A stretch of 63,772 nucleotides of DNA, taken from positions 1 through 63,772 of the forward strand of contig NZ_JAGDYL010000025.1 in the NCBI RefSeq assembly GCF_017565705.1, in the 5' to 3' direction. Below the pieces are notes generated by a model. That model was not told the DNA's origin and did no database searches. It worked only from the letters and a program-made list of their open reading frames with translations. The first letter of the stretch is position 1, and the number at the start of each line of letters is the position of its first letter. Position numbers and translations under genes: made by a program. Below, one piece after another: positions 35,498 to 44,866 of this stretch. This DNA comes from Leucobacter ruminantium. Lineage in GTDB: Bacteria > Actinomycetota > Actinomycetes > Actinomycetales > Microbacteriaceae.

Positions 35498-37219
35498 CTA
35501 TGCGCCCAGGTGCAACCGCCCCGCGACGGGGAGCGAGGCCGGCAGCTCCGTGTGAGTGATCAGAACGACCGCGCGGTCGGCCGGAACTGCGCCCAGCAAC
35601 TCCGCGAGCAGGCGGTCCGCGAGCTCCCGATCGACGCCCGCGGTGGGCTCGTCGAGCACCACGACGGGGAAATCGGCGAGCAGCACGCGCGCGAGCGCGA
35701 TGCGCTGCGCCTGCCCGCCCGACACGAGCGCGCCGTGCTCGCCGACCGGCGAGTCGAGGCCGCCGCGATCGCGCGCCCACTCGCCGAGGCCCACCCGGTC
35801 GAGCGCCGCCATCAGCTCGTCATCGCCTGCCGTATCGCGCGCGAACTTGAGGTTCTGACGCAGGTCGGCGTCGAAGAGGTGGGGCTGCTGCTCGCACAGG
35901 CCGACCGTGCGGCGCACCTCGGAGACGGGCAGCGCCCCGGTCTCCAGCCCGCGCAGCCGATACGATCCGCGATACTCGAGGAATCGCGCGAGCGCGAGCG
36001 CGAGCGTGCTCTTGCCCGCGCCGCTCTCGCCCGAGACGACGAGGGTCTCTCCCGCTCGCAGCGCGAAGCTCACGCCCGAGACCGCGTCGGCGGCACCACC
36101 CGGGTAGCGCACAGCGAGGTCGGCGACCTCGATGAGGGGGGCGAGGGATCCCTCGCCCCCGACCGAGTCCGCGGACGCAGGGGCGCCGAGCTCCGAGCCG
36201 CGGAGCTCCGGGCCGCCCGCCCCGTCCCCGCTACGTTCCACGACGACCTCCGGCGGCAGCTCCGTCTCGGTGAGGGCGGCGACGCGGTCGGCGCTCGCCT
36301 CGACGCCCCGGCGCGCAACGATTGCGGCCGGAACCTGCGCGAACACCTCGAACACTGCGGCGGGTACCACGACGACCGCAGCGAAGAGCGGAGCCGAGAG
36401 CTGCACCCCCAACCCCGGCAGCAGCAGGACCAGCGCGAGCAGCGACGCTGCTCCCGAGCCGAGCACGAGCAGCGCACCCGTCAGCCCGGCCGAGCGTGCT
36501 CGCCGCAGCTGCACCTCCGACAGGTGGGCCTCGACGGCGGCGAGTCGTGCGCGCTGCTGCGGCAGAGCCCCGAAGGCGCTCAGCACCTCGGCCGCGGCGA
36601 CGCGCTCGAGCAGCGCGTCGACGAGCGCTCCGCGTGCCTCGCTCAGCTCGCGGTCGTAGGACCCCGACATGCGCCTGGCGAGCAGGATCGCGGCCCCTCC
36701 GCTCACCAGGAGCACCGTCGAGATGACAGCAGCTGCGATCGGAGAGATAAGGGCGACGACCGCGAGACTCAGCACGACCACTATCGCGCTGACGAGCAGC
36801 GGCTGGCGCACGCGCAGCGGTTCGTCCTGCAGTTGATCGACGTCGTCGACGAACGCGGAGAGCACCTCCCCCCGGCGATGCGATTCGATGGCGCCGGGCA
36901 CGCGCGGCACGAGCGCGTCGAAGGTGCCCGCGCGCAGCGCCGACAGCTGCGCGAGCGCCGCGTCGTGGCTGAAGAGGCGTTCGGCGTAACGGAAGCCTGC
37001 GCGCCCGACGGCGAACGCCCGCACCCCTACGATCGCGAAGGTCAGGTGAAGGATCGGGGGTTGCTCGCCCGCGCGCACGATGAGCCACATGCTGAGTCCG
37101 AGCAGTCCGACGACGCAGAGGTCGGCGAGCACGCCGAGCAGCAGGCCCGGCGCCCGGCGCGAGCGCGGCGGCATGGCGCGGGCGATCACGGCGGCCCGTC
37201 CCTGGGCTGCCGCGCTCAT
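35498..37219 (-). CDS. cydC: ABC exporter CydC (cytochrome bd assembly)
   Basis: The 573-residue half-transporter has six membrane helices (about 15-300) and an ABC domain with Walker A GESGAGKST, signature VSGGQAQRIALARVL and Walker B VVVLDEPTAGVD. CydDC exports reductant (thiols such as cysteine or glutathione in E. coli) and is needed for cytochrome bd maturation. The ATG overlaps the cydD stop (ATGA). A stretch near 365-400 (GDGAGGPELRGSELGAPAS) is a low-complexity linker before the ABC domain. It is the last gene of the cydABDC group. Confidence 0.92.
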   Translation of the reverse strand: MSAAAQGRAAVIARAMPPRSRRAPGLLLGVLADLCVVGLLGLSMWLIVRAGEQPPILHLTFAIVGVRAFAVGRAGFRYAERLFSHDAALAQLSALRAGTFDALVPRVPGAIESHRRGEVLSAFVDDVDQLQDEPLRVRQPLLVSAIVVVLSLAVVALISPIAAAVISTVLLVSGGAAILLARRMSGSYDRELSEARGALVDALLERVAAAEVLSAFGALPQQRARLAAVEAHLSEVQLRRARSAGLTGALLVLGSGAASLLALVLLLPGLGVQLSAPLFAAVVVVPAAVFEVFAQVPAAIVARRGVEASADRVAALTETELPPEVVVERSGDGAGGPELRGSELGAPASADSVGGEGSLAPLIEVADLAVRYPGGAADAVSGVSFALRAGETLVVSGESGAGKSTLALALARFLEYRGSYRLRGLETGALPVSEVRRTVGLCEQQPHLFDADLRQNLKFARDTAGDDELMAALDRVGLGEWARDRGGLDSPVGEHGALVSGGQAQRIALARVLLADFPVVVLDEPTAGVDRELADRLLAELLGAVPADRAVVLITHTELPASLPVAGRLHLGA

Positions 37220-38937
37220 GCGGGCACCTCCGCGCCGATGCGCACGACCCGGTCGGCGGCCGCGAGAACCGCCGGGCGGTGGCTGACGACGAGCACCGCG
37301 CGACCGCTCTCGGCCTCCGCGCGCATCGCCCGGCACACGAGCTCCTCGTTCGCGGCATCGAGCGCAGAGCTCGGCTCGTCGAGCAGCAGCGCTGCGACGT
37401 CGTGGCGCCAGGCGCGGTACAGCCCCCTGGCGATCGCGATCCGCTGCGCCTGGCCGCCCGAGACGCCCGCGCCGGAGGCGCCCAGGCGCATGTCGGGCGA
37501 GAAATCGGCGAGGCCCGCGGCGTCGAGCGCACGGCGCACGAGCGAGCTGTCGGCCTCATCGTCGCCGAGCGCGACGTTCTCGCGCACGCTGCCCTGCAGC
37601 AGCCCCGGCCGCTGCCCCACCCACGCGAGCTCGCCAGGCAGCTCGATGCGCCCCGAGACGGGCTCGAGGAATCCGAGCAGCGCGGCGATGAGGGATGACT
37701 TACCGGATCCGGAGGGGCCGGCCAGCGCGACAACCTCCCCGGGGGCGACCGAGAAGGAGACCGGCCCCCCGACGGTGCGCCCGCTCCGCTCGATGCGCAC
37801 CCGCTCGAGCTCGATAACGTGCTTCAAGGGGTCGCGAATGGGGCTTATCTTCCCCTCGAAACCCCCGTTCGCGCCCCCTCCTCGACGGAAGGGAGCCGGC
37901 TCCCGACGGGAGGGAGCCGGCGCCGGGACGCCACCGACGACGGGCACGCCGTCGATGATGTCGAACACCTCGGCAGACGCGGAAAGCCCCTCGGTCGATG
38001 CGTGGAACGCCGCGCCGACCTGGCGGATGGGGATGAACACCTCGGGCAGCAGCAGCAGCACGAACAGCCCGAGTGCCAGCGGGAAGGCGCCGTCGACCAG
38101 CCGCGTGCCGACGGTGACCGCGACGAGCGCGATCGAGAACGTGCCGGCCAGATCGAGCACGAAGCCCGACAGGAAGGTGATCCGCAGCACCTTCATGGTG
38201 CGCGTGCGGTACTCCTCGGTCTCGCGGGCGATGCGCGCGGACTGCCTGCCCTCGCGGCCGAAGATCTTGAGCGTCGCGAGGCCCGATACGGCGTCCATGA
38301 ACGACGTCGAGAGGCGCTGCAACTGCGCCCACTGCCGATCCTGCACCGCCTGCGTGGCCAGGCCGATGAGGATCATGAAGATCGGGATGATCGGGAATAC
38401 CACCAGCACGATGATCCCGCTCAGCGGATCGGCGAGCAGCACCGAGAGGATCAGCAGCGGTGTGGCGACGGCCGTCAGGATGAGCTGCGGCACATAGCCG
38501 GAGAAGTAACCGTCGAGCGCGTCGAGGCCGCGCCCCAGAGCGGTGACGAGCTCGGCCTCGGAACGACCGTCCTCGCGGAGCGGCGACCGCCCGTCGAGCG
38601 CGTCGAGCGCCGCCTCACGCAGCTGGGTCTTCACCCGAACAGCGCCCCGCGCGGCCACCGCGTCCATGCCCCAGGTCGCTGCCGAGCGCACCACGACCGC
38701 GACGAGGCCACCGAGCGCGTACCACGGCAGCGACCCGTACGGGGCAGAGGCCTCGGCGACGCGCCCCGCGCCCGCACCCCCGAGCACGGGCAGCACGGCG
38801 CTCGTGAGTGCCTGCGAGAGGCACCAGCACCAGGCGATGATCGCGAGCGTCCGCGCGAGGCCGAGACCGGCGCCCAGGATCAGGATCCCTCGCGCCGCGC
38901 GGGCATGGCGCAGCAGACGCGGGTCGAGTGGTTTCAT
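37216..38937 (-). CDS. cydD: ABC exporter CydD (cytochrome bd assembly)
   Basis: The 573-residue partner of CydC has six membrane helices (about 15-310), Walker A ALAGPSGSGKSSL, signature VSGGQAQRIAIARGL and Walker B ALLLDEPSSALD. Together they form the heterodimeric CydDC exporter. A short disordered insert with PAPAPSRREPAPF lies between the halves. TAGGAT is 7 nt before the ATG, so a leaderless internal promoter for cydDC is possible, after the hairpin that follows cydB. Confidence 0.92.
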   Translation of the reverse strand: MKPLDPRLLRHARAARGILILGAGLGLARTLAIIAWCWCLSQALTSAVLPVLGGAGAGRVAEASAPYGSLPWYALGGLVAVVVRSAATWGMDAVAARGAVRVKTQLREAALDALDGRSPLREDGRSEAELVTALGRGLDALDGYFSGYVPQLILTAVATPLLILSVLLADPLSGIIVLVVFPIIPIFMILIGLATQAVQDRQWAQLQRLSTSFMDAVSGLATLKIFGREGRQSARIARETEEYRTRTMKVLRITFLSGFVLDLAGTFSIALVAVTVGTRLVDGAFPLALGLFVLLLLPEVFIPIRQVGAAFHASTEGLSASAEVFDIIDGVPVVGGVPAPAPSRREPAPFRRGGGANGGFEGKISPIRDPLKHVIELERVRIERSGRTVGGPVSFSVAPGEVVALAGPSGSGKSSLIAALLGFLEPVSGRIELPGELAWVGQRPGLLQGSVRENVALGDDEADSSLVRRALDAAGLADFSPDMRLGASGAGVSGGQAQRIAIARGLYRAWRHDVAALLLDEPSSALDAANEELVCRAMRAEAESGRAVLVVSHRPAVLAAADRVVRIGAEVPA

Positions 38938-39008
38938 CGGAACAATCCTAGGGTGCGGCGGTGGAACGGACGGCGGGGCGGGCGGGATCGCCGGGCGGCG
39001 CCCGCGAG

Positions 39009-39050
39009 GCGGGTCGGCCGAGCCCCGATTCAGGGGCTCGACCGGCCCGC
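39009..39050 (-). terminator. Hairpin between cydAB and cydDC
   Basis: A long imperfect stem pairs GCGGGTCGGCCGAGCCCC with GGGGCTCGACCGGCCCGC around a 6-nt loop. It lacks a T-run in the direction of the genes, so it more likely attenuates transcription or stabilises the cydAB message than fully terminates it. Confidence 0.55.
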
Positions 39051-39055
39051 ATCCG

Positions 39056-40084
39056 CTAGTGCGCCGCGGCAGGGATCAGATCCCGGCTCAGCCGTTTGCG
39101 GAAGACCCAGTAGGTCCACGCCTGATAGGCGATGACGAGCGGCATCATGAAGACGGCGACCCAGGTCATGAGTTCGAGCGTCTTCTGCGAACTCGCCGCG
39201 CCCGCGATCGACATCGAATAGCTCGGGTCGATGCTGGAGTGCATCAGGTTCGGGAACATCGACATGAACACGGCCAGCAGCGCGAAGACGATCGCGGCCG
39301 CGTTCCCGGTGAACGCCCAGCCCTCCCGGCCGACCGCGTTCGCAGCCCAGGCACCGATGAGCCCGAGCGCGGCCATGACGGCGCACAGCACGATCACCCA
39401 CAGCGCTTCGCTGTCGAGGTGCTGCAGAACGGTCCAGAGCAGAAAGGCCGCTCCGGCCGCGATCGCCGCGGTGCCGACCTTCTTCGCGAGGGATCGAGCG
39501 CGATCCCTCATCTCCCCCACCGTCTTGAGCGAGATGAACACCAGACCGTGCACCCACACGATCAGCAGCATCGTCACGCCGCCGAGCAGAGCGTACGGGT
39601 TGAGCAGCGTCAGCAGGGTGCCCTCGTAGATCCAGCCGCCGCCCTCCATCGGCCTGATGGGCAATCCCTGCGCGAGATTCGCGAACGCGACGCCCCAGAG
39701 CAGCGGGGGCAGCACCGAGCCCCAGAAGATGAACTGATCGAACCAGCGCGTCCACTCCCGACCCCTGCCGAGATGGCGGTACTCGAAGGAGACGCCTCGC
39801 AGGATCAGGGCGACGAGGATCAGCAGCAGGGCGAGATAGAAACCGGAGAACATCGTCGCGTACCACTCGGGGAACGCCGCGAAGAGGGAGGCGCCCGCGA
39901 CGATGAGCCAGGTCTCGTTGAGATCCCAGACCGGGCCGATCGTGTTGATGATGACACGGCGATCCGTGTCATCCCTGCCCAGGATCGGCAGCGAGATGCC
40001 CACGCCGAAGTCGAAGCCGTCGAGCACGAAGTAGCCGATGAGCATGACCCCGACGATCAAGAACCAGATGGTGGTGAGTTCCAT
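39056..40084 (-). CDS. cydB: Cytochrome bd ubiquinol/menaquinol oxidase subunit II
   Basis: The 342-residue membrane protein has about 8-9 helices and the CydB start FLIVGVMLIGYFVLDGFDFG, with WDLNETWLIVAGAS and a C-terminal QAWTYWVFRKR. It partners CydA in the high-affinity terminal oxidase that reduces oxygen to water. GGAGGG precedes the ATG, 12 bp after the cydA stop. Confidence 0.96.
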   Translation of the reverse strand: MELTTIWFLIVGVMLIGYFVLDGFDFGVGISLPILGRDDTDRRVIINTIGPVWDLNETWLIVAGASLFAAFPEWYATMFSGFYLALLLILVALILRGVSFEYRHLGRGREWTRWFDQFIFWGSVLPPLLWGVAFANLAQGLPIRPMEGGGWIYEGTLLTLLNPYALLGGVTMLLIVWVHGLVFISLKTVGEMRDRARSLAKKVGTAAIAAGAAFLLWTVLQHLDSEALWVIVLCAVMAALGLIGAWAANAVGREGWAFTGNAAAIVFALLAVFMSMFPNLMHSSIDPSYSMSIAGAASSQKTLELMTWVAVFMMPLVIAYQAWTYWVFRKRLSRDLIPAAAH

Positions 40085-40096
40085 GTGCGCGCCCTC

Positions 40097-41566
40097 CTAG
40101 TAGACCGTCGCGAGTTGCTGCTGATCGGGTTCGCCCGGGGTTCCGTCGGCGCCCTCCGGCTGCTCGATCTCGGGAGGCCCGTCTTTGGCGGCCTTCGTGA
40201 TGAGCCTGAACTCGACGACGGCCAGCGCCCCGTAGACCAGGGTGAAGACGATCAGGGAGACGAGCACCGCCCAGCCCGGCACGCCGGGCGACACGCCCTG
40301 CTCGGTCGTCATCACGCCGAAGACGATCCAAGGCTGGCGGCCCATCTCGGTGAAGACCCAGCCCACGAGCGAGGCGAGCATCGGGAGCGGTGCGGACCAG
40401 ATCGCGACCTTCCACACCCACTTCGGCAGCTCGGCGTTCTTGCGCGTGATCCACAGCCCCACTGCGGAGACCAGCGCGGCGAGGGCCCCGAGCCCGATCA
40501 TCCAGCGGAACGCCCAGTACGTGACCCAGACGATCGGCACGAAGCTGCCGCTGCTCGGACAGGTGAGCGCGGAGTCCGCCCCGCAGTAGAGCGCCTCGTA
40601 CTCGGCCTGCAGGTCGCGGATGCCCTCGACGCTGCCGTCGAAGGTGCCGTTCGACAGGAAGGACAGCAGGTAGGGGATGCGGATCGAGAAGATCTCGTGG
40701 GCGCCGTCGGGGGTGCCCCAGCTGAAGATCGAGAACGACGCGTCGGCACCGCTCGCGTTGTTGTAGAGCGCCTCCGCCGCCGCCATCTTCATCGGCTGGG
40801 TCTCGGTCATGACCATGCCGAGCGAGTGGCCGGTGAGGCCGACGCCGAGGAAGGCGATGATGTTCGTCCACGCGCCGAAGCGGAGCGCGGTGCGCATCTC
40901 GTCCACGAACTGATTGCGCTGCAGATGCCACGCGGCGACGGCCACCATCACGACGCCCGCGAACATCACCGCGGCGAAGATCGTGTGCGGGAACTGCGTC
41001 ACCGCGACGGGGTTGAGCAGCACGGCGCCGATGTCGGTGAGCTCGGCGCGGCCGCGCTCCTCGTTGATCTCGAAGCCCACCGGGTTCTGCATGAACGCGT
41101 TGGCGGCGAGGATGAAGTAGGCCGACAGCACCGTGCCGATCCAGACGAACCAGATCGTGAGCACGTGCACCTTCTTCGGCAGCTTGTCCCAGCCGAAGAT
41201 CCACAGGCCGATGAAGGTCGCCTCGAAGAAGAAGGCGAACAGACCCTCCATGGCGAGAGGAGCGCCGAAGATGTCGCCGACGAATCGGGAGTAGTCCGAC
41301 CAGTTCATGCCGAACTGGAACTCCTGCACGATGCCGGTGACGACGCCCATCGCGAAGTTGATGAGGAAGATCTTGCCGAACAGCTTCGTGAGCCGCAGGT
41401 ACTTCAGTTTGCCGGTGCGCACCCACGCCGTCTGCAGGATGGCGACGAGCAGCGCCATGCCGATCGTGAGCGGCACGAAGATGAAGTGGTAGAGCGTGGT
41501 CAGCCCGAACTGCCAGCGGGCCAGGGTCAGGGCGTCGATCGACGCCGGAGAGAGGATTTCGTTCAC
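40097..41566 (-). CDS. cydA: Cytochrome bd quinol oxidase subunit I
   Basis: From the GTG at 41566 (GGAGA 6-7 nt upstream) the product has 489 residues with about nine helices. Heme ligands are visible: His near residue 27 (TTLYHFIFVPLTIGMA), His in FPHTIFAAVMF near 200, and the Met in GWVFTEMGRQPW, whose GRQPW motif is diagnostic. The quinol loop is of the short type usual in Gram-positives. It is the first gene of the cyd cluster. Upstream is a good promoter and four phased palindromes, so its expression is likely controlled by oxygen or redox state. Confidence 0.96.
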   Translation of the reverse strand: MNEILSPASIDALTLARWQFGLTTLYHFIFVPLTIGMALLVAILQTAWVRTGKLKYLRLTKLFGKIFLINFAMGVVTGIVQEFQFGMNWSDYSRFVGDIFGAPLAMEGLFAFFFEATFIGLWIFGWDKLPKKVHVLTIWFVWIGTVLSAYFILAANAFMQNPVGFEINEERGRAELTDIGAVLLNPVAVTQFPHTIFAAVMFAGVVMVAVAAWHLQRNQFVDEMRTALRFGAWTNIIAFLGVGLTGHSLGMVMTETQPMKMAAAEALYNNASGADASFSIFSWGTPDGAHEIFSIRIPYLLSFLSNGTFDGSVEGIRDLQAEYEALYCGADSALTCPSSGSFVPIVWVTYWAFRWMIGLGALAALVSAVGLWITRKNAELPKWVWKVAIWSAPLPMLASLVGWVFTEMGRQPWIVFGVMTTEQGVSPGVPGWAVLVSLIVFTLVYGALAVVEFRLITKAAKDGPPEIEQPEGADGTPGEPDQQQLATVY

Positions 41567-41683
41567 CTGAGTCTCCAGGACGACAGGCAGCGCGGAACCA
41601 CTCGGGAACCGCACTCCCGTAGTGAGATCCGGGGCGGGGGCCGAGCCTCCGCCCGAGTCGCCGATCGGCGATCGGCTGCTTCG

Positions 41684-41712
41684 ATTTTACCTTTTCTGTG
41701 AGTTTCCTGCAA
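41684..41712 (-). promoter_or_regulatory. cydA promoter
   Basis: On the minus strand, TTGCAG (41712-41707) and TAAAAT (41689-41684) are 17 bp apart. The start near 41677 gives a leader of about 110 nt. The -35 box lies 5 bp from the first palindrome of the operator array. Confidence 0.75.
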
Positions 41713-41716
41713 GTTC

Positions 41717-41797
41717 CTCTCGACGTCGAGAGACATTCATCTCGACGTCGAGACAAGTTTCTCTCGACGCCGAAAGAGCGATCTCTCGAGGCCGAGA
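41717..41797. promoter_or_regulatory. Four palindromic operators, 22-bp period
   Basis: TCTCGACGTCGAGA (centre 41724/5), TCTCGACGTCGAGA (41746/7), TCTCGACGCCGAAA (41768/9) and TCTCGAGGCCGAGA (41790/1) repeat with centres exactly 22 bp apart, about two DNA turns, so bound dimers would line up on one face. They lie directly upstream of the cydA -35 box and about 70 bp before dedA. The position fits an activator of cydA, or a repressor of dedA. The regulator is unknown. Confidence 0.85.
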
Positions 41798-41878
41798 CAA
41801 ACGGACCCCCGGGGCAGCGGCGACCTCCTCCCGATACCGAGGACAGGGATCCGCAGCCCCCTCGTCTACACTCGGGGC

Positions 41879-42556
41879 GTGACCGAGCTGCTCCAGAATC
41901 TCATCGACGCGATCAGGGATCTCGACCCCGTGCTCCGCACGCTGATCGCGGGCTTCGGCATGCTGCTCGAGACCTCCGTCTTCGTCGGCCTGGTCGTGCC
42001 CGGCGACACGATCGCCCTCGTCGCCTCGGTCGGCGTGGTGGGCCCCGCGCAGTTCGCCTGGCTCGTCGTGGCCCTCGTTCTCGGAGCCGTCTCGGGCGAG
42101 AGCATCGGCTTCGCACTCGGCAGATGGGCGGGCCCGCGGCTGCGGGCGAGCCGCGCCGGCCGCCGGCTCGGAGAGCGCAACTGGCGCGTCGCCGAGCACT
42201 ACCTGGGCGAGCGCGGCGGATTCGCCGTGTTCCTCTCCCGCTTCCTCCCAGTGCTCCACTCCCTCATCCCGCTCACGGCGGGCATGGCGGGTATGCGCTA
42301 CGGCCGTTTCCTCGCCTGGACAGCGTCGGCCAGCGTCGTGTGGGCGGTGCTCGTCGTCGGCATCGGGGCCGGAGCGGCGACCGGCTACGAACAGCTCGCG
42401 GGCCGAGTGAAGGGCGCGGGCTACGTCTTCGTCGGCGCAGCCGTGCTCGCCGTGCTCGCGCTCTGGTTGGTCAAGCGCGCCTTCCTGAAGCGCGAGCAGG
42501 CCCACATGCGGCTCGAGGGCGACGGATCCGAGTCGGCGCCGGGCGCGAAGCCCTAG
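41879..42556 (+). CDS. DedA-family membrane protein
   Basis: The 225-residue product has the DedA/SNARE-associated fold: five or so membrane helices, FVGLVVPGDTIALVAS, VSGESIGFALGRWAGPRL, and HYLGERGGFAVFLSRFLPVL with the conserved R-F-x-P. DedA proteins are thought to be proton-dependent transporters or lipid (C55-P/PE) flippases needed for envelope integrity. TACACT followed by 6 nt and GTG implies a leaderless start. It diverges from cydA across the operator array. Confidence 0.9.
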   Translation: MTELLQNLIDAIRDLDPVLRTLIAGFGMLLETSVFVGLVVPGDTIALVASVGVVGPAQFAWLVVALVLGAVSGESIGFALGRWAGPRLRASRAGRRLGERNWRVAEHYLGERGGFAVFLSRFLPVLHSLIPLTAGMAGMRYGRFLAWTASASVVWAVLVVGIGAGAATGYEQLAGRVKGAGYVFVGAAVLAVLALWLVKRAFLKREQAHMRLEGDGSESAPGAKP

Positions 42557-42565
42557 ACTGGCTGA

Positions 42566-43615
42566 GTGACCTCAGCTGACCAGTTCGACTCCCGTCCACG
42601 GATCGCGGCGCGGCTCGAGGACTGGATGCACTCCCGCAGGGCGAAGCGGGCGGTCGCTCGGGGCAAGACCCCGGTCGTCATCCCCTACATCGGCTACGGC
42701 ACGACCGAGCGGTTCCGGGTGCTCGGCCGAGTGCTCTATCTCAAGCCCTCCACGCGTGAGCACACCCGGCTGCGTCCCGACGTCGCCGCGGTCTCCCGCG
42801 TGCGCGGGTGGCGCACCTTCACGAGCGTCTACGTGCCCCACCAGCCGGTGCGCGTGCTCGTCGACGGCGAACCGGTCGGAGAGGTCATCGCCGACCGCGG
42901 CGGCGTGATCGACGCGCTCGTGCCTGCCGCGCTCACCCCGGGCTGGCACACGGTCGCACTCCAGGCCGGCGACGGCGAGGCCACCGAGGCTCCCGTCTCG
43001 ATCGCCGAACCCGACGCCGAACTCGGCATCATCTCCGACGTCGACGACACGATCCTCATCACCGCACTCCCGAAGCCCTTCGTCGCCGCCTGGAACAGCT
43101 TCGTGCTCGACGAGCACGCGCGCGCAGCGACGCCCGGCATGGCCGTGATGCTCGACCACCTCGTCTCCGAGCACCCCGGCTCACCCGTGATCTACCTCTC
43201 CACGGGAGCCTGGAACGCGGCGCCCGCGCTCAGCCGCTTCCTCGCGCGCAACCTCTACCCCATGGGCCCGCTGCTGCTGACCGATTGGGGTCCCACGCAC
43301 GACCGCTGGTTCCGCAGCGGCCAAGAGCACAAGCGCCGCGAGCTGAAGCGACTCGCCGAGGAGTTCCCCCGCATCCGCTGGGTGCTCTTCGGCGACGACG
43401 GCCAGCACGACGAGGCGCTCTACCACGAGTTCGCCACCGCCCACCCCGACCGCGTCGCCGCCGTCGCCATCAGACAGCTCTCCGTCGGCGAGGCCGTGCT
43501 CGCGGGCGGCCGCTCCAAGGCCCGCCTGCACCGCACGACGAGCGGCGTACCGTGGGTCTACGGCCCCGATGGCGCAACTCTGCGGGAAGAGCTCCGCAAG
43601 CTGGGCCTGCTGTGA
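42566..43615 (+). CDS. App1-type phosphatase (DUF2183)
   Basis: The 349-residue protein has an N-terminal beta region (about 30-150) and a C-terminal HAD-like phosphatase domain: IISDVDDTILITALPK (DxDxT catalytic aspartates), VIYLSTGAWN, and LFGDDGQHDEALYHEF. In yeast App1 is a phosphatidate phosphatase, and bacterial homologues are assumed to act on phospholipids. TAGACT (42554-42559) with 6 nt before the GTG makes it leaderless, and the TAG of that box is the stop codon of dedA. Confidence 0.88.
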   Translation: MTSADQFDSRPRIAARLEDWMHSRRAKRAVARGKTPVVIPYIGYGTTERFRVLGRVLYLKPSTREHTRLRPDVAAVSRVRGWRTFTSVYVPHQPVRVLVDGEPVGEVIADRGGVIDALVPAALTPGWHTVALQAGDGEATEAPVSIAEPDAELGIISDVDDTILITALPKPFVAAWNSFVLDEHARAATPGMAVMLDHLVSEHPGSPVIYLSTGAWNAAPALSRFLARNLYPMGPLLLTDWGPTHDRWFRSGQEHKRRELKRLAEEFPRIRWVLFGDDGQHDEALYHEFATAHPDRVAAVAIRQLSVGEAVLAGGRSKARLHRTTSGVPWVYGPDGATLREELRKLGLL

Positions 43616-43625
43616 GGGACTCGCC

Positions 43626-44699
43626 GTGACCGCCGACGGTTCGCGCCTCTCGCGGTTGCGCCGTGCACCGCACTCGCTGACCTCGCGGGTCACCGCGGAG
43701 AAGCGGGTGCCGTTGATCCAGGTGGCCAAGACGCTCGCGGCGATGATCCTGGCGTGGTTCACCTGCCTGCTGATCTTCCCCGAGCAGCTTCCGATCTTCG
43801 GCGCGATCGCCGCCCTGCTCGTGGTGCAGGACAACGTCGACCAATCTCTGAGCAAGGGGATGGAGCGCGTCATCGGCGTGCTGCTCGGCGTCTCCGTCGC
43901 GCTCGCCACCGGCACGTTCCTCGGCCAGCACTCCTGGCTCTTCATCGCCGCGCTCGTCGCCGGTCTCGCACTCGGCTGGGCGCTCAGGATGACGCCGAGC
44001 GCTGCGAACCAGATCGTGGTGAGCGCACTGCTCATGATCGCGCTCGGGGGCCTCAGCCTCGACTACGGCATCGAACGCCTCGTCGAGACCCTCATCGGCG
44101 CGCTCATCGGCGTCGGCATCAATGCGCTCGTCGCGGCGCCCGTGCGCACGGTGCCGGTGCACGAGGCCCTCGTGTCGCTGACCGAGAACGCGGCCGCGGC
44201 GCTGCGCCGCATCGCCGACGCGCTCGACCGCCCGCGAGACGACGACTGGCTCGAGCAGATGCACGAGGACGCGCGCACGCTGCAGGTGCAGCGCACGCGC
44301 GTGCATGCCCTGCTGCGCCAGGCCCGCGACAGCCTGCGGCTGAACCCGCGCAGCCGGCGCCACCGCCGCGGGCTCGCGGCCGACGACGCGCTCTTCGATC
44401 GGCTGCAGCCGATCATCACCCAGATCGGCGGCATGTCGCGCGCCGTCTACGACCTCTACGAGCCCGACCTCGTGACCGATCCGCAGGTCGTGGGCATGGT
44501 CGAGGAGATCAGGCGCGCCGCCCACGATCTCGAGCTGCTCGTGCACGATGGCGGGGAGCGGGAGATCCCGACGGAACCACCCGCGCTCACAGCCCCCTAC
44601 ACGATCCCTCGCCCGCACCCGGAGCACTGGGTGCTCATCGGCTCGCTCATGGAAGATCTGCGCCGCGTTCGCGGCCGCATCACCGGCGAACTGGAATAG
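43626..44699 (+). CDS. FUSC/aromatic-acid-exporter-like membrane protein
   Basis: From the GTG at 43626 the product has 357 residues. The N-terminal half holds six membrane helices (VAKTLAAMILAWFTCLLIFP, IFGAIAALLVVQDNV, GMERVIGVLLGVSVALATG and so on) typical of FUSC/ArAE-type proteins. The C-terminal half is cytosolic and helical (about 200-320). Function is unproven; related proteins export aromatic acids or act in the envelope. The start 10 bp after the App1 stop is preferred to the longer overlapping frame. Confidence 0.85.
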   Translation: MTADGSRLSRLRRAPHSLTSRVTAEKRVPLIQVAKTLAAMILAWFTCLLIFPEQLPIFGAIAALLVVQDNVDQSLSKGMERVIGVLLGVSVALATGTFLGQHSWLFIAALVAGLALGWALRMTPSAANQIVVSALLMIALGGLSLDYGIERLVETLIGALIGVGINALVAAPVRTVPVHEALVSLTENAAAALRRIADALDRPRDDDWLEQMHEDARTLQVQRTRVHALLRQARDSLRLNPRSRRHRRGLAADDALFDRLQPIITQIGGMSRAVYDLYEPDLVTDPQVVGMVEEIRRAAHDLELLVHDGGEREIPTEPPALTAPYTIPRPHPEHWVLIGSLMEDLRRVRGRITGELE

Positions 44700-44773
44700 A
44701 CAGGCGCCGGTCGAGCTTCGCCCGGTGCCCGCGCGAGCGGCCCTCCCCGCTGATTGAGCGAGGCGAACTCTAT

Positions 44774-44854
44774 CCGCTGATTGAGCGAGCGAAGCCGAGT
44801 CGAAATCACCGATGCGTCTCAGGTTTCGACTCGCTTCGCTCGCTCAACCAGCGG
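44774..44854. repeat. Long inverted repeat (REP-like) between convergent genes
   Basis: CCGCTGATTGAGCGAGCG (from 44774, continuing to 44808) pairs with the arm at 44822-44854 ending GCTCGCTCAACCAGCGG. A partial copy of the left arm lies at 44748-44768. The GTTGAGCGAGCGAAGC word family is a dispersed repeat type I recall from Microbacteriaceae. It probably also terminates both FUSC and yceI. Confidence 0.85.
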
Positions 44855-44866
44855 CGCGAGCGGGGC

